Of a DNA stretch of 64,000 nt, positions 44,122 to 52,547 are shown piece after piece. Location: the NCBI GenBank assembly GCA_046351215.1, contig JAXLYX010000015.1, positions 62,001 to 126,000 of the forward strand, in the 5' to 3' direction. Position 1 is the stretch's first letter, and every line of letters starts with the position of its first letter. The position numbers were made by a program, and so were the translations under genes. Source of the DNA: JAXLYX01 sp046351215. Lineage in GTDB: Bacteria > Myxococcota_A > Polyangia > Polyangiales > Houyiibacteriaceae. The notes under the pieces are model-generated. The model worked only from the letters and a program-made list of their open reading frames with translations. It did no database searches and was not told the origin of the DNA.

Positions 44122-44982
44122 ATGAGCGGAACCGGTATTCGGACGTACACGGACGCGATCGCCATCGTCACGGGCGGCGGCTCGGGGATCGGAGAGGCCC
44201 TCGGAAAGGCGCTCGCGCGACGCGGAGCGCTCGCCATCCTCGCCGACCGGCGTCCGTCCGAGGCAGAGCGGGTGGCCGCGACGATCCGACGCGAAGGAGG
44301 CCGCGCGGAGGCCCATCCGCTGGACGTGCGGGACGCCTCCGCGTTCGACGCCCTGGTCGCCGACGTCATGGCTCGACACGGCCGACTCGACTACCTCTTC
44401 AACAACGCCGGCATCGGCGTCGCCGGCGAGACGAAGGACCTCGCGATCGACGACTGGCGGGCGATCGTGGAGGTGAACGTGATGGGCGTCGTCCACGGCG
44501 TGCACGCGGCGTACCCGCGCATGGCGTCGCAGGGCTTCGGTCACCTCGTGAACACGGCGTCGATGGCGGGCCTCATGCCCTCTCCCATGACCGTCCCGTA
44601 CGGGATGACGAAGTACGCCGTCGTCGGCCTCTCGCGCTCGCTCCGGGCGGAGGGCGCCCACTACGGCGTCCGCGTGACCGCTCTGTGCCCCGGAGTGATC
44701 CGGACGCCCATCCTGGGCGGGGGGGCGTACGGACGCATCGCCAACGCACCGCCCCCCGACGTCCAGGCGGCGGTGTGGGAGCGTACCCGCCCCATGGATC
44801 CGGATCGCTTCGCCGACCGCGTGCTCGATCAGCTCGCGCGGAATCCCGACACCATCGTCGTCCCGGGCGCATGGCGCCTCCTCGATTTCGCGAACCGCCT
44901 GTCCCCGACCCTCGGGGGCTTCCTCGCGGCCAGGATCTTCGAGAACGCGAAGTCGGTCTTCGACAAGGGCCGCCTCCCCTGA
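44122..44982 (+). CDS. Short-chain dehydrogenase/reductase
   Basis: A 286-residue classical SDR: cofactor motif TGGGSGIG (17-24), D69 region, NNAG (94-97), catalytic S147, Y160 and K164 (YGMTK). ADRRP after the second strand (41-45) suggests NAD preference through the aspartate. The C-terminal 60 residues (FAVRLSP-like helices) are longer than in minimal SDRs and may form a substrate lid. Substrate unknown. Confidence 0.93.
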   Translation: MSGTGIRTYTDAIAIVTGGGSGIGEALGKALARRGALAILADRRPSEAERVAATIRREGGRAEAHPLDVRDASAFDALVADVMARHGRLDYLFNNAGIGVAGETKDLAIDDWRAIVEVNVMGVVHGVHAAYPRMASQGFGHLVNTASMAGLMPSPMTVPYGMTKYAVVGLSRSLRAEGAHYGVRVTALCPGVIRTPILGGGAYGRIANAPPPDVQAAVWERTRPMDPDRFADRVLDQLARNPDTIVVPGAWRLLDFANRLSPTLGGFLAARIFENAKSVFDKGRLP

Positions 44983-45023
44983 GGGCAAAACGCCTCGCGC
45001 GCGCGGGAGCCCCGACCTCCGCG

Positions 45024-45032
45024 TGCTAGCGT
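45024..45032 (+). promoter_or_regulatory. Extended -10 promoter of the metallophosphoesterase gene
   Basis: TGCTAGCGT ends eight bases before ATG 45041, so the message should be leaderless or nearly so. Confidence 0.5.
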
Positions 45033-45040
45033 CCCCGACG

Positions 45041-45982
45041 ATGCCGCGCTTCCGTCTCGCCCACTTCTCCGACATCCACTACACGGAGAGTCCCCTCGCG
45101 GATCCGCGTCGGAGCCTGCACGGGAAGCGCCTCGCGAGCTTCTTCAGCTACTTCCTCGGCGGACGCCGCGAGCGCTTCCTCGACGGTCCGCGGCGCATCG
45201 CGACGCTCCTCGACGACGTCGACTCCGCGGGCGTCGATCACGCGGTCTGCACGGGCGACCTCACGGCCGCGAGCCTCGAGGCGGAGTTCGCCGGGCTCGC
45301 GGGCGTGTTCGGCCCGCGCCTCGAGCGCCCCGATCGCTACACCGTGCTTCCGGGCAACCACGACCGCTACGTGCCGAGCGCCGTGCAGAAGCGCCACTTC
45401 GAGCGCTATTTCGAGCCGCTCTGCCCGGGTGCGACGCAGGGCTTCCCGTTCTCGAAGACCCTCGCGCCGGGCGTGCGCCTCGTCGCGATCGACCCTTCGC
45501 GTCCGACGGGCTTCGTCTCGGCGGCAGGCCTCTGCGGGAAGGAGCAGCTCGAGGCCTTCGAGCGCCTCCTCTCGGAAGACACGGAGTCGACGACGATCGT
45601 GGCGCTCCACTACGGACTGCTCCGCTGGAACGGCGTCCCCGATCGCGAGCGGCATCGCCTGCTCGACTACGAGGCCGTGCTCTCCGTCCTCGATGCATCC
45701 CCGGCGCGCATCGCCCTCGTGGTCCACGGCCACATGCACGGCGCCTTCACCGTCGCCTCGGCGAAGCGCACGATCGTCTGCGCCGGGAGCTCGATCGACC
45801 TCCTCGTCGACTGCGGCTACTTCGTCTACGACATCGATCTCGACACCCACGCGATCTCCGTCGAGCGCCGGCATTGGGATCGACACTCCCACCGCTTCAC
45901 GAGCCTCGAGTGCCACGCCTTCGAAGAGGCGATGCGGCAGCGCCGGGGCTTCCGTCTGCCCCACCAGGTCCTCCTCACCTAG
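45041..45982 (+). CDS. Calcineurin-like metallophosphoesterase
   Basis: A 313-residue phosphoesterase with all metal motifs: D11-x-H13, GDLT (D73), GNHD (N106/H107), a histidine in ALHYGLLRW and HGHMH. The architecture resembles 3',5'-cyclic nucleotide phosphodiesterase CpdA-like enzymes, but substrate cannot be read. I chose ATG 45041 over GTG 45023 because the -10 ends at 45032. The recX gene starts four bases after its stop. Confidence 0.9.
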   Translation: MPRFRLAHFSDIHYTESPLADPRRSLHGKRLASFFSYFLGGRRERFLDGPRRIATLLDDVDSAGVDHAVCTGDLTAASLEAEFAGLAGVFGPRLERPDRYTVLPGNHDRYVPSAVQKRHFERYFEPLCPGATQGFPFSKTLAPGVRLVAIDPSRPTGFVSAAGLCGKEQLEAFERLLSEDTESTTIVALHYGLLRWNGVPDRERHRLLDYEAVLSVLDASPARIALVVHGHMHGAFTVASAKRTIVCAGSSIDLLVDCGYFVYDIDLDTHAISVERRHWDRHSHRFTSLECHAFEEAMRQRRGFRLPHQVLLT

Positions 45983-45986
45983 CCCC

Positions 45987-46520
45987 ATGCGGAAGCTGAC
46001 CGAGACCTCGCTAAGGCGCGCGGCCGAGCACCACGTCGAGCGGCATCCCGTGACCGAGAAGCGGCTCGTCGACGTGCTGCGACGAAAGGTCCTCGCGCAC
46101 ACGCGGAAGACGGGCGAGCCTGCGCCTGCCGACGTGGAGACGTGGATCGCGAAGATCGCGTCCGACCTCGTGCGCACGGGCCTCGTCGACGACCGACGCC
46201 TCGCCGAGTCACGGACCCGGACGCTGCGCGCACGCGGCAAGAGCACCCGCGCCGTCCGCGAATCCTTGCGCCTCAAAGGAGTCTCGAAGGAGCTCGCCGA
46301 GGACGTGCTCGCGGCCCCGGGGGACGACGGCTCGCACAGGGCCACCGAGGCCGTCGACGAGGAGTCCGCGTGGCGTCTCGCGAAGCGCAAACGCCTCGGG
46401 CCCTATCGGAGCCCGGACGCGAGGGCCGAGCATCGGACGAAGGATCTCGCCGCTCTCGGGAGGGCGGGCTTCTCCTTCGCGATCGCGCGGAGGATCGTCG
46501 ACGGCGAGCCTCCGGAGTGA
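45987..46520 (+). CDS. recX: RecX-like regulatory protein
   Basis: A 177-residue all-helical protein with the three-helix repeats of RecX (LTETSLRRAAEHHVER, KIASDLVRTGLVDDRRLAESRTRTLRARGKS, RESLRLKGVSKELAEDVL). RecX modulates RecA filaments; recA is not in view. It is downstream of the metallophosphoesterase gene by four bases and ends at a strong terminator. Confidence 0.85.
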   Translation: MRKLTETSLRRAAEHHVERHPVTEKRLVDVLRRKVLAHTRKTGEPAPADVETWIAKIASDLVRTGLVDDRRLAESRTRTLRARGKSTRAVRESLRLKGVSKELAEDVLAAPGDDGSHRATEAVDEESAWRLAKRKRLGPYRSPDARAEHRTKDLAALGRAGFSFAIARRIVDGEPPE

Positions 46521-46524
46521 GCGA

Positions 46525-46544
46525 CGGGCGGGCCTTCCCGCCCG
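46525..46544. terminator. Bidirectional terminator after recX
   Basis: A perfect 8-bp GC stem (CGGGCGGG/CCCGCCCG) with loop CCTT between two convergent genes, four bases after the recX stop and five bases after the stop of the opposing gene. Confidence 0.75.
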
Positions 46545-46549
46545 CCGTG

Positions 46550-47464
46550 TCAGCGCGCGCCGTCGCTCGCGGGCGCGGCGTCTGGCGCGCCCGCCACGGG
46601 CCGTGCGTTGCAGGGAAGCGGCACGCCGGGATCGATGCGCTCGAAGGCGTCCTCCTCGGCCGTGTAGTAGACGAGGAACGTCGAGGTGTCGGCCTCGACG
46701 ACGGCGTAGGGCTCGGTGCCGCCGCCGCAGTCGAGCCTCTGGCCCCGCGTGACGGTGACGGAGCCACAGGTGGAACGCAGGACCGCGACGTCCACCGACG
46801 GGACCTCGAGGACCTGGAGGTTCGCGACGTCGGCGGGCGTGCAGTAGTCGACCCCGCCCCGGGCGAGCCACGCGCCCCGTTCGGCGGCCGGCACGCGTCG
46901 CCATTCCGACGGCGCGAGCCCGTGGACGCGCACGTTCGTTCCCGCGAAGCCGAACTCGAGGCGACCACGCACACGCTCCGAGCAGGCGCCGACGACATGG
47001 CCACGGAGGCGTCGGGCGTCGGGGAGCGGACGGTAGTCGCGGTCGTAGTCGCGGGCGACGAGCTCGATCGTCGATTCGACCGGTGCGGTGCAGGACGACG
47101 TGGGGCCGACGAGCACGACGCTCGGCACGACGGGGGCCGAGGTCGCGACCCGGTAGAGGTCGATGCAGCCGAGGTGGTAACAGACCCGCCCCAGCCGATC
47201 GGACGCTGGAGGCGCCTGCCAGGGCACCCGCTCGGCGAGCGGCTCGATCAGCACGGTCTTGCGCGCGCGACGCCCCTGCGCGTCGGGAACGCCCAGGCGC
47301 TCGAGCCAGCCGGCGACGACGCGCGGAGTGGGAGCTGGAGCGGCGGGAGCTTCGGCCCCGACGCGGCTCCGCGCGAACGAGAGCAAGGCCCCGACGAGAC
47401 CCACGACGACGTTGCCCCGCCTCGTCCGACCGAGCGATGTCCCCGACGCGCGCCGTGTCCGCAT
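46550..47464 (-). CDS. Exported protein of unknown function
   Basis: A 304-residue protein. The basic N-terminus and hydrophobic stretch near 18-35 suggest a signal peptide or anchor, followed by an Ala/Pro linker and a beta-rich domain with seven or more cysteines (VCYHLGCIDL, SSC, GAC, DYC, STCGS, LDCGGG, PLPC), probably in disulfides. I recognise no family. Confidence 0.7.
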   Translation of the reverse strand: MRTRRASGTSLGRTRRGNVVVGLVGALLSFARSRVGAEAPAAPAPTPRVVAGWLERLGVPDAQGRRARKTVLIEPLAERVPWQAPPASDRLGRVCYHLGCIDLYRVATSAPVVPSVVLVGPTSSCTAPVESTIELVARDYDRDYRPLPDARRLRGHVVGACSERVRGRLEFGFAGTNVRVHGLAPSEWRRVPAAERGAWLARGGVDYCTPADVANLQVLEVPSVDVAVLRSTCGSVTVTRGQRLDCGGGTEPYAVVEADTSTFLVYYTAEEDAFERIDPGVPLPCNARPVAGAPDAAPASDGAR

Positions 47465-47626
47465 CCCGACCTCCTGGGAGTCGGTGCAGTCTACGCGCGA
47501 GCGTCGCTACGCATTCCCCCGGACGTCGTGTGACATCTCACGGGCATCCGTCGCGTGCGCTTGGGGAAGACGCGGGTCCGCGACCTCGCCTTCCGTCGCT
47601 CGGAAAGGCTGGCGGAGCGGAGCGGC

Positions 47627-47660
47627 GATCCGCCACCGCAGACACGGTCGGCGGCGGATC
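47627..47660 (-). terminator. Possible terminator after the LLM oxidoreductase gene
   Basis: GATCCGCC (47627-47634) pairs with GGCGGATC (47653-47660), with an inner ACCG/CGGT stem and a four-base bulge. It is 36 bases past the oxidoreductase stop. The rest of the 231-base gap (47465-47695) shows nothing I can interpret. Confidence 0.35.
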
Positions 47661-47695
47661 CGGTCGAGTGGACCCCGCTCATCGCGGCGCCGGCC

Positions 47696-48724
47696 TCAGG
47701 CCGTCCACTCCTTCAGCTTCGAGACGATGCTCGGCGCGTCCGGCGTGATGAAGCTGCAGTTCAGGATCGTGACGCCCGACTCGCGGTACGCGGCGATGCG
47801 CTCCTTCACGTAGCTCTCGGGACCGATCAGGTTCGTCTGCTCGAGCATCTCGACGGGCACGAGACGCTCGGCCTCGGCCTTCTTGCCCGAGAGGTAGAGA
47901 TCCTGGATCTGCTTCGCCTCGGCCTCGTAGCCGTACTCGCAGGCGACGTCGTAGTAGAAGTTCTTGCCGCGCGCGCCCATGCCGCCGATGTAGAGCGCGA
48001 GCTGCGGACGCGCGAGCTCGAGGTACTTCTTCACGTCGTCGCCGATCACGACGAGACCGCCGGCGACGATGTCGAGCGTGCCGAGCTCGGGGCTGCGCTT
48101 CTTCGCGCCGGCCGCGAGCGCGTCGCCCCAGACGGCCTTCGACTTCTCGGGGCTGTAGAAGATCGGGATCCATCCGTCGGCGTGCGCCGCCGTCGACTCG
48201 ACGCTCTTGTCGGCGAGCGCGGCGACGAAGATGGGCACGCTCGGACGCACGGGATGCGTGAGGAGCTTCAGCGGCTTGCCGAGACCCGTGCCCTGCTCCG
48301 CCGGCAGCGGGAGCTTCACGAGGCCGTCGTTCGTCAGCACCTCGCGCCGGAGCGCGCGGCGGACGATGTCGATGACCTCCTGCGTACGCTGGATCGGCTT
48401 CTGGTACGGGAGACCGTGGAAACCCTCGATGACCTGCGGGCCCGAGGCACCGAGGCCGAGGATGGCGCGGCCCCCGGTGACGAAGTCGAGGCCGGCCGCC
48501 GTCTGCGCGATGCAGCTCGGCGTGCGCGAGTAGACGTTGAGGATCGCCGAGCCGAGCTGCATGCGATTCGTCTTCGCCGCGAGGTAGCCGAGCGTCGTCG
48601 GCGCGTCGAAGCCGTAGGCCTCCGCGACCCAGCAGATGTCGAGCCCCGCCTTCTCGAGCTCGACGACGTGGTCGAGCGCTTCGCGCTGGTTGCTGGCGTA
48701 GACGACGGATGTGGCGATCTTCAT
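47696..48724 (-). CDS. LLM-class (F420- or FMN-dependent) oxidoreductase
   Basis: A 342-residue TIM-barrel enzyme of the luciferase-like monooxygenase superfamily: SVVYASNQREALDHVVELEKAG, CWVAEAYGFDAPTTLGYLA, LGSAILNVYSRTPSCIAQTA, GRAILGLGASGPQVIEG and HADGWIPIF are family-typical. These favour the F420-dependent branch, although LLM enzymes with FMN look similar. GGAGGG precedes ATG 48724. It faces an AraC regulator gene that could control it. Confidence 0.93.
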   Translation of the reverse strand: MKIATSVVYASNQREALDHVVELEKAGLDICWVAEAYGFDAPTTLGYLAAKTNRMQLGSAILNVYSRTPSCIAQTAAGLDFVTGGRAILGLGASGPQVIEGFHGLPYQKPIQRTQEVIDIVRRALRREVLTNDGLVKLPLPAEQGTGLGKPLKLLTHPVRPSVPIFVAALADKSVESTAAHADGWIPIFYSPEKSKAVWGDALAAGAKKRSPELGTLDIVAGGLVVIGDDVKKYLELARPQLALYIGGMGARGKNFYYDVACEYGYEAEAKQIQDLYLSGKKAEAERLVPVEMLEQTNLIGPESYVKERIAAYRESGVTILNCSFITPDAPSIVSKLKEWTA

Positions 48725-48825
48725 GCGGTTCCCTCCGAGCGGTGACGCGATTCTGGTGGCTCCGTCGCGGCCCGACGAGCCCGGGTGACGTTCCGCGCAC
48801 CGAAAACCGACGCGCCTCCGCCTTT

Positions 48826-48840
48826 CGGGTGGCGCACCCG
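48826..48840. promoter_or_regulatory. Short palindrome between the LLM and AraC genes
   Basis: CGGGTG-GCG-CACCCG, a perfect 6-bp inverted repeat with a 3-base centre in the 164-base divergent gap. It is a candidate regulator site, but short GC palindromes are common at this base composition. Confidence 0.3.
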
Positions 48841-48888
48841 CGCGGGGCCCCGTGCCATCACGAGCGCCACGCCCCGCGTTCCCGCGCC

Positions 48889-49905
48889 ATGTCCCTCGAG
48901 CTCCCCGCCACCTACCTCCGTCTCCTCGTGCGCGAGCTCCGCCTCGACGACGCCGGCGTCGCCGCGCTCCTCGAGGGCTCGGGCATCTCGCCGGAGCGAC
49001 TCTTCCGGCTCGACGCGCACGTCGGGCTCGAGGCCGTGCACCGGATCATCGAGAGGGCGCTCGATTTCTCGGGCAGGCCCGCCCTTGGGCTCGAGGTCGG
49101 CTCGCACATGCCCCATGCGGCCCATGGCGCCCTCGGAGTCGCGCTCGCATCCGCTCCGACCGCCGAGGCCGCGCTGCTCGTGCTCGAGCGCTTCCAGCGT
49201 CTGCGCATCCCGCTCCTCGGGATCGCCCATCGCGAGCAGGGCCCGGAGCTCGCGATCGCGATCGTCCCGCACGTGCCCCTCGATCGCGTGGGCCTGTTCC
49301 TCGTCGAGGCGATGCTCGCGTCCATGCTCGTCCTCCTCGAAGGCGCGGGAGGTCCAGCCGGCGAGTCCGGCCAGGTCGCGCTCGGCTATCCGCCACCGCC
49401 CCATTCCGCTGCCTACGCGACCTGGCTCGAGCGTCCCGTCTCGTTCGGGCACGAGAAGACCGTCCTCCGGCTTCCCTCGCGAGCCCTGCGTGCCCCGAAC
49501 CCCTTCGCCGATCCGGAGGTGCACGCGCAGGCGCTCGTCCAGTGCGAGCGGCTCGAGGCCGACTCGAGGGCGAGCGACACCTGGCGGGCGCGCGTGATCC
49601 GCTTGCTGCAGCAACATCCGGGTCAGCTCTGGACGAGCGACGAGGTCGCGAGCGCCCTGCACGTCTCGGTCCGGAGCCTGACGCGTCACCTCGCCGCCGA
49701 GGGCACCGGCTACCAGGCCCTCCTCGACGCCGAGCTCCGGCGTCAGGCGGAGCTGCACCTCGGGAGCCCGGGCCATACGGTGGCCTCCGTCGCGGCCGCG
49801 CTCGGCTACCACGACGTCTCCGCGTTCCGGCGGGCGTTCAGGCGTTGGGTCGGGGTCTCTCCGCACGAGTGGCGGTCGGAACGCCGCCGTGGGCGGCCGG
49901 GCTGA
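48889..49905 (+). CDS. AraC-family transcriptional regulator
   Basis: A 338-residue regulator. The N-terminal two-thirds match the OruR/arabinose-binding-like domain (residues 1-220: LLVRELRLDDAGVAALLEGSGI, GLEVGSHMPHAAHGALGVALASAPT). The C-terminus has two helix-turn-helix units ending in the conserved LGYHDVSAFRRAFRRWVGVSP. Divergent from the LLM oxidoreductase and upstream of the MpaB gene, either of which could be its target. Confidence 0.92.
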   Translation: MSLELPATYLRLLVRELRLDDAGVAALLEGSGISPERLFRLDAHVGLEAVHRIIERALDFSGRPALGLEVGSHMPHAAHGALGVALASAPTAEAALLVLERFQRLRIPLLGIAHREQGPELAIAIVPHVPLDRVGLFLVEAMLASMLVLLEGAGGPAGESGQVALGYPPPPHSAAYATWLERPVSFGHEKTVLRLPSRALRAPNPFADPEVHAQALVQCERLEADSRASDTWRARVIRLLQQHPGQLWTSDEVASALHVSVRSLTRHLAAEGTGYQALLDAELRRQAELHLGSPGHTVASVAAALGYHDVSAFRRAFRRWVGVSPHEWRSERRRGRPG

Positions 49906-49991
49906 GGGGCACCCATCGGGGCGGAAGCCGCCAGTTTGGCCGAATCTGCACCCCATTCGGCGCCATCGGACCTCCGTGGCCTCACCCCCGG

Positions 49992-50936
49992 ATGCTACCG
50001 AAGGGCATGCTCCCCACCTACGCGAAGCGCTTCGGCCTCCTCCGGAACCCCGAGGTCACGAAGGAGATCGCCCGACTCGACGCACGCCGCGACTGCCAGC
50101 GCATCGTGCACCTGCTCGCGGCCTACGAGTTCCCCTGGGACTTCCAGCGCGCGCTCGAGCTCGCGCTCTTCTACACGTACGGGAGCGACACGGTCGCGAA
50201 GCTCCTCGATCGCACGGGCGAGTTCCACGAGCACGGCCAGAAGCGGTACGACGACACGCGCCTCTTGATGACGCACATCATCGACTCCGGCTGGGACGGG
50301 GAGATCGGTCGACGCGCGCTCGCCCGCATGAACAAGAGCCACGGTCACTACCGGATCGCGAACGACGACTTCCTCTTCGTCCTCTGGACGTTCATCGAAT
50401 TCCCGATCCGCTGGAGCCGCGCCTACGCGCATCGCGCGATGACGCCGCACGAAGAGCTCGCTTGGTTCCACTTCTGGGCCGGCGTCGGCGAGCGCATGGG
50501 CCTCCTCGGGATCCCCGCGACGAAGGAGGCCTTCGACCGCTTCGTGCGCGACTACGAGACGATGCATTTCGTCCCGAACGAGGCGAGCCGTCGCGTCGCC
50601 GCGTCGACCGTCCACATCCTCGAAGGTTGGTTCCCGGAGCCCCTCCGGAGCCCCGTCGCGCCGGTCGTCTACTCGCTCTTCGACGACGACCCGCGCTTCC
50701 TCGCCGCCATCGGCGTCGGCGCGCCGCCCCGGTACGTGCGCCCCCTCGTGGGCGCCGCGCTGAAGACGCTCGCCCGCGCCAAGCGCGACCTCGCCCTCGG
50801 CGCCTACCCGTACCTCCCGGACTCGCCGACGAACCGCACCTACGGCGGGAAGCCCTACCGCGTGGAAGACCTCCGCCCGGACGGGCTCGCGGTGAAGGAA
50901 GCCTCCCCACCGGCCCCCGACGACCGGCGGGTCTGA
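49992..50936 (+). CDS. MpaB-type oxygenase (DUF2236) protein
   Basis: A 314-residue helical protein with the DUF2236/MpaB layout: LLTHIIDSGWDG, LARMNKSHGHYRIANDDFLFVLWTFIEFPIRW, HEELAWFHFWAGVGERMG and DYETMHFVPN. Histidines and acidic residues in these helices are candidate heme or metal ligands. Related proteins cleave or oxidise poly-isoprenoids or related lipids. The start is uncertain (ATG 49992 or ATG 50007); no clear ribosome-binding site is seen. Confidence 0.87.
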   Translation: MLPKGMLPTYAKRFGLLRNPEVTKEIARLDARRDCQRIVHLLAAYEFPWDFQRALELALFYTYGSDTVAKLLDRTGEFHEHGQKRYDDTRLLMTHIIDSGWDGEIGRRALARMNKSHGHYRIANDDFLFVLWTFIEFPIRWSRAYAHRAMTPHEELAWFHFWAGVGERMGLLGIPATKEAFDRFVRDYETMHFVPNEASRRVAASTVHILEGWFPEPLRSPVAPVVYSLFDDDPRFLAAIGVGAPPRYVRPLVGAALKTLARAKRDLALGAYPYLPDSPTNRTYGGKPYRVEDLRPDGLAVKEASPPAPDDRRV

Positions 50937-50945
50937 GGTACGAGA

Positions 50946-50994
50946 GCGAGGCCGGGGCCGGTCCGCGTGTTCGACCCGTCGCTGTTGGCCTCGC
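50946..50994. terminator. Possible bidirectional terminator
   Basis: GCGAGGCC (50946-50953) pairs with GGCCTCGC (50987-50994) around a long loop that can itself fold. It lies between the convergent MpaB and lipoprotein genes. Confidence 0.35.
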
Positions 50995-51015
50995 CGCGCA
51001 CGCCGAGGCGACGGC

Positions 51016-51672
51016 TCAGGGCGAGAGCCGGTTGAACGCCTGCGCCGCCGCGATGAGCCGCGGCGCGCTGTCGTTCAGCACGCGCCCGTCGTCCGCGATC
51101 TCCGAGATGTGGTACCGGAGGAGGCCGATCGACGAGGGGACGAGACTGTAGACGCTGAGCTGCGCGAAGTGCCGACCTCGCGAGCTCCCCTCCATCGGGA
51201 CGACGTACGTCTTGGCGTCGACGAGCGAGGGCTCGCCCATGCGTAGATCTTCGACTCCGTTCGCCTCCATCGTCTGCCGCGAGGCAGCGACGTGCTCCGC
51301 GGCGTAGCGCGCGAGGTCGGGCATCTCCCGCACCCCGGGGTCGACCACCACCGAGACGAATCGATCGGGGGAACCGTGACTCGCCATCACGAGCTGATTG
51401 CCCTGGGGACGACAATCGATGTCCCAACGATCGCCGAGCGCAGGCACGCCGAGCACGCCGACATCGCCGAGATCCATGGCGATGATCGTCACGTCGCTCT
51501 CGACGCCGTAGCTCGCCATGCACAGGTCGCCGACCACCGGCCGCTCCGCGAGGTCACCCTGCGACGTCGAAGCGCCCCCACGCCCCGGGGTGGTCCCCGA
51601 CGAGGGCGTCGAAGAGCCCGCACACCCGGCGCCCACGAAGAGGAGACAGAGAACGATCAGGCGCTGCGTCAT
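51016..51672 (-). CDS. Predicted lipoprotein, function unknown
   Basis: A 218-residue lipoprotein (lipobox GAGC, Cys16) with a Ser/Thr/Gly linker and a single alpha/beta domain of about 170 residues (LCMASYGVESDVTIIAMDLG, FVSVVVDPGVREM, YVVPMEGSSRGRHFAQLSVYSL). No motif recognised. ATG 51672 gives a standard signal; the longer frame from 51750 adds unrelated residues. Confidence 0.75.
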   Translation of the reverse strand: MTQRLIVLCLLFVGAGCAGSSTPSSGTTPGRGGASTSQGDLAERPVVGDLCMASYGVESDVTIIAMDLGDVGVLGVPALGDRWDIDCRPQGNQLVMASHGSPDRFVSVVVDPGVREMPDLARYAAEHVAASRQTMEANGVEDLRMGEPSLVDAKTYVVPMEGSSRGRHFAQLSVYSLVPSSIGLLRYHISEIADDGRVLNDSAPRLIAAAQAFNRLSP

Positions 51673-51724
51673 CGGAGCAGCAGACCCCACGGAGCACCGC
51701 GGAATCAACCCGAAAATCGGCTCC

Positions 51725-51750
51725 GTACCTACGCGCATCGCCGTAGGCAC
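51725..51750 (-). terminator. Hairpin after coaX
   Basis: GTACCTACG against CGTAGGCAC with one mismatch and an 8-base loop, 29 bases past the coaX stop on the minus strand. Confidence 0.4.
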
Positions 51751-51778
51751 GGCGACTCCGCAGGGCCCCGCGACCGCG

Positions 51779-52543
51779 TCAGCGGTTGCGTTCGTAGAGG
51801 AGGCGCAGCCCTTCGAGCGTCAGGAACTCGTCGATCTCGTCGATCGAGCTCCCCTCCGGCTCGATCAGCCGGGCCAGCCCACCCGTTCCGATGACCTTGC
51901 AGTCGACGCCCATCTCCTGCTTGAGACGCGCGACGAGGCCGTCGACGAGGCCGACGTAGCCGAAGACGATGCCGGACTGCATCGAGTGCACGGTGTTGCG
52001 ACCGATGGCCCGCGGCGGACGCGTGATCTCGGCCCGCGGCAGCTTCGCCGCGCGCGAGAAGAGCGCGTTCGCGCTGATGTCCATGCCGGGGGCGATGGAC
52101 CCACCGAGGTACTCGCCCTTCTGCGAGATGCAGTCGAACGTGGTGGCCGTACCGAAATCGACGACGATGCACGCGTCGCGCACGCGCTCGTACGCGGCGA
52201 CCGCGTTCACGATGCGATCGGCGCCCACCTCGCGCGGGTTCTCGTAGAGGATCGGCATGCCGGTCTTGATGCCGGGACCGACCACGAGCATGTCGTGATC
52301 GAAAGCGCGATCGACGCACTCGACCCAGGTGTCGTTCAGGGCGGGCACCACGGAGGCGAGGATGCTCGCCTTCACCTGGTTGCGACCGACACCGCAGACC
52401 TGGAGGAGCGAGAGCAACGTGACGAGGTACTCGTCCGTCGTGCGGCCCTTCGAGGTCTCGATGCGGAAGTCGTGGACGAGCCGGTCGGCCTCGTAGAGAC
52501 CGAGCACGGTGTTGGTGTTGCCGACGTCGACGGCGAGGAGCAT
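51779..52543 (-). CDS. coaX: Type III pantothenate kinase
   Basis: A 254-residue ASKHA-fold kinase that starts coenzyme A synthesis by phosphorylating pantothenate. The phosphate-1 loop DVGNTNT (6-12), GADRIVNAVAA, VVDFGTATTFD, GGSIAPGMD and TGGLA motifs are all present and the length is normal. It starts four bases after the acidic Pro-rich protein gene, so it is third in a coupled unit. Confidence 0.96.
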   Translation of the reverse strand: MLLAVDVGNTNTVLGLYEADRLVHDFRIETSKGRTTDEYLVTLLSLLQVCGVGRNQVKASILASVVPALNDTWVECVDRAFDHDMLVVGPGIKTGMPILYENPREVGADRIVNAVAAYERVRDACIVVDFGTATTFDCISQKGEYLGGSIAPGMDISANALFSRAAKLPRAEITRPPRAIGRNTVHSMQSGIVFGYVGLVDGLVARLKQEMGVDCKVIGTGGLARLIEPEGSSIDEIDEFLTLEGLRLLYERNR

Positions 52544-52547
52544 GGGT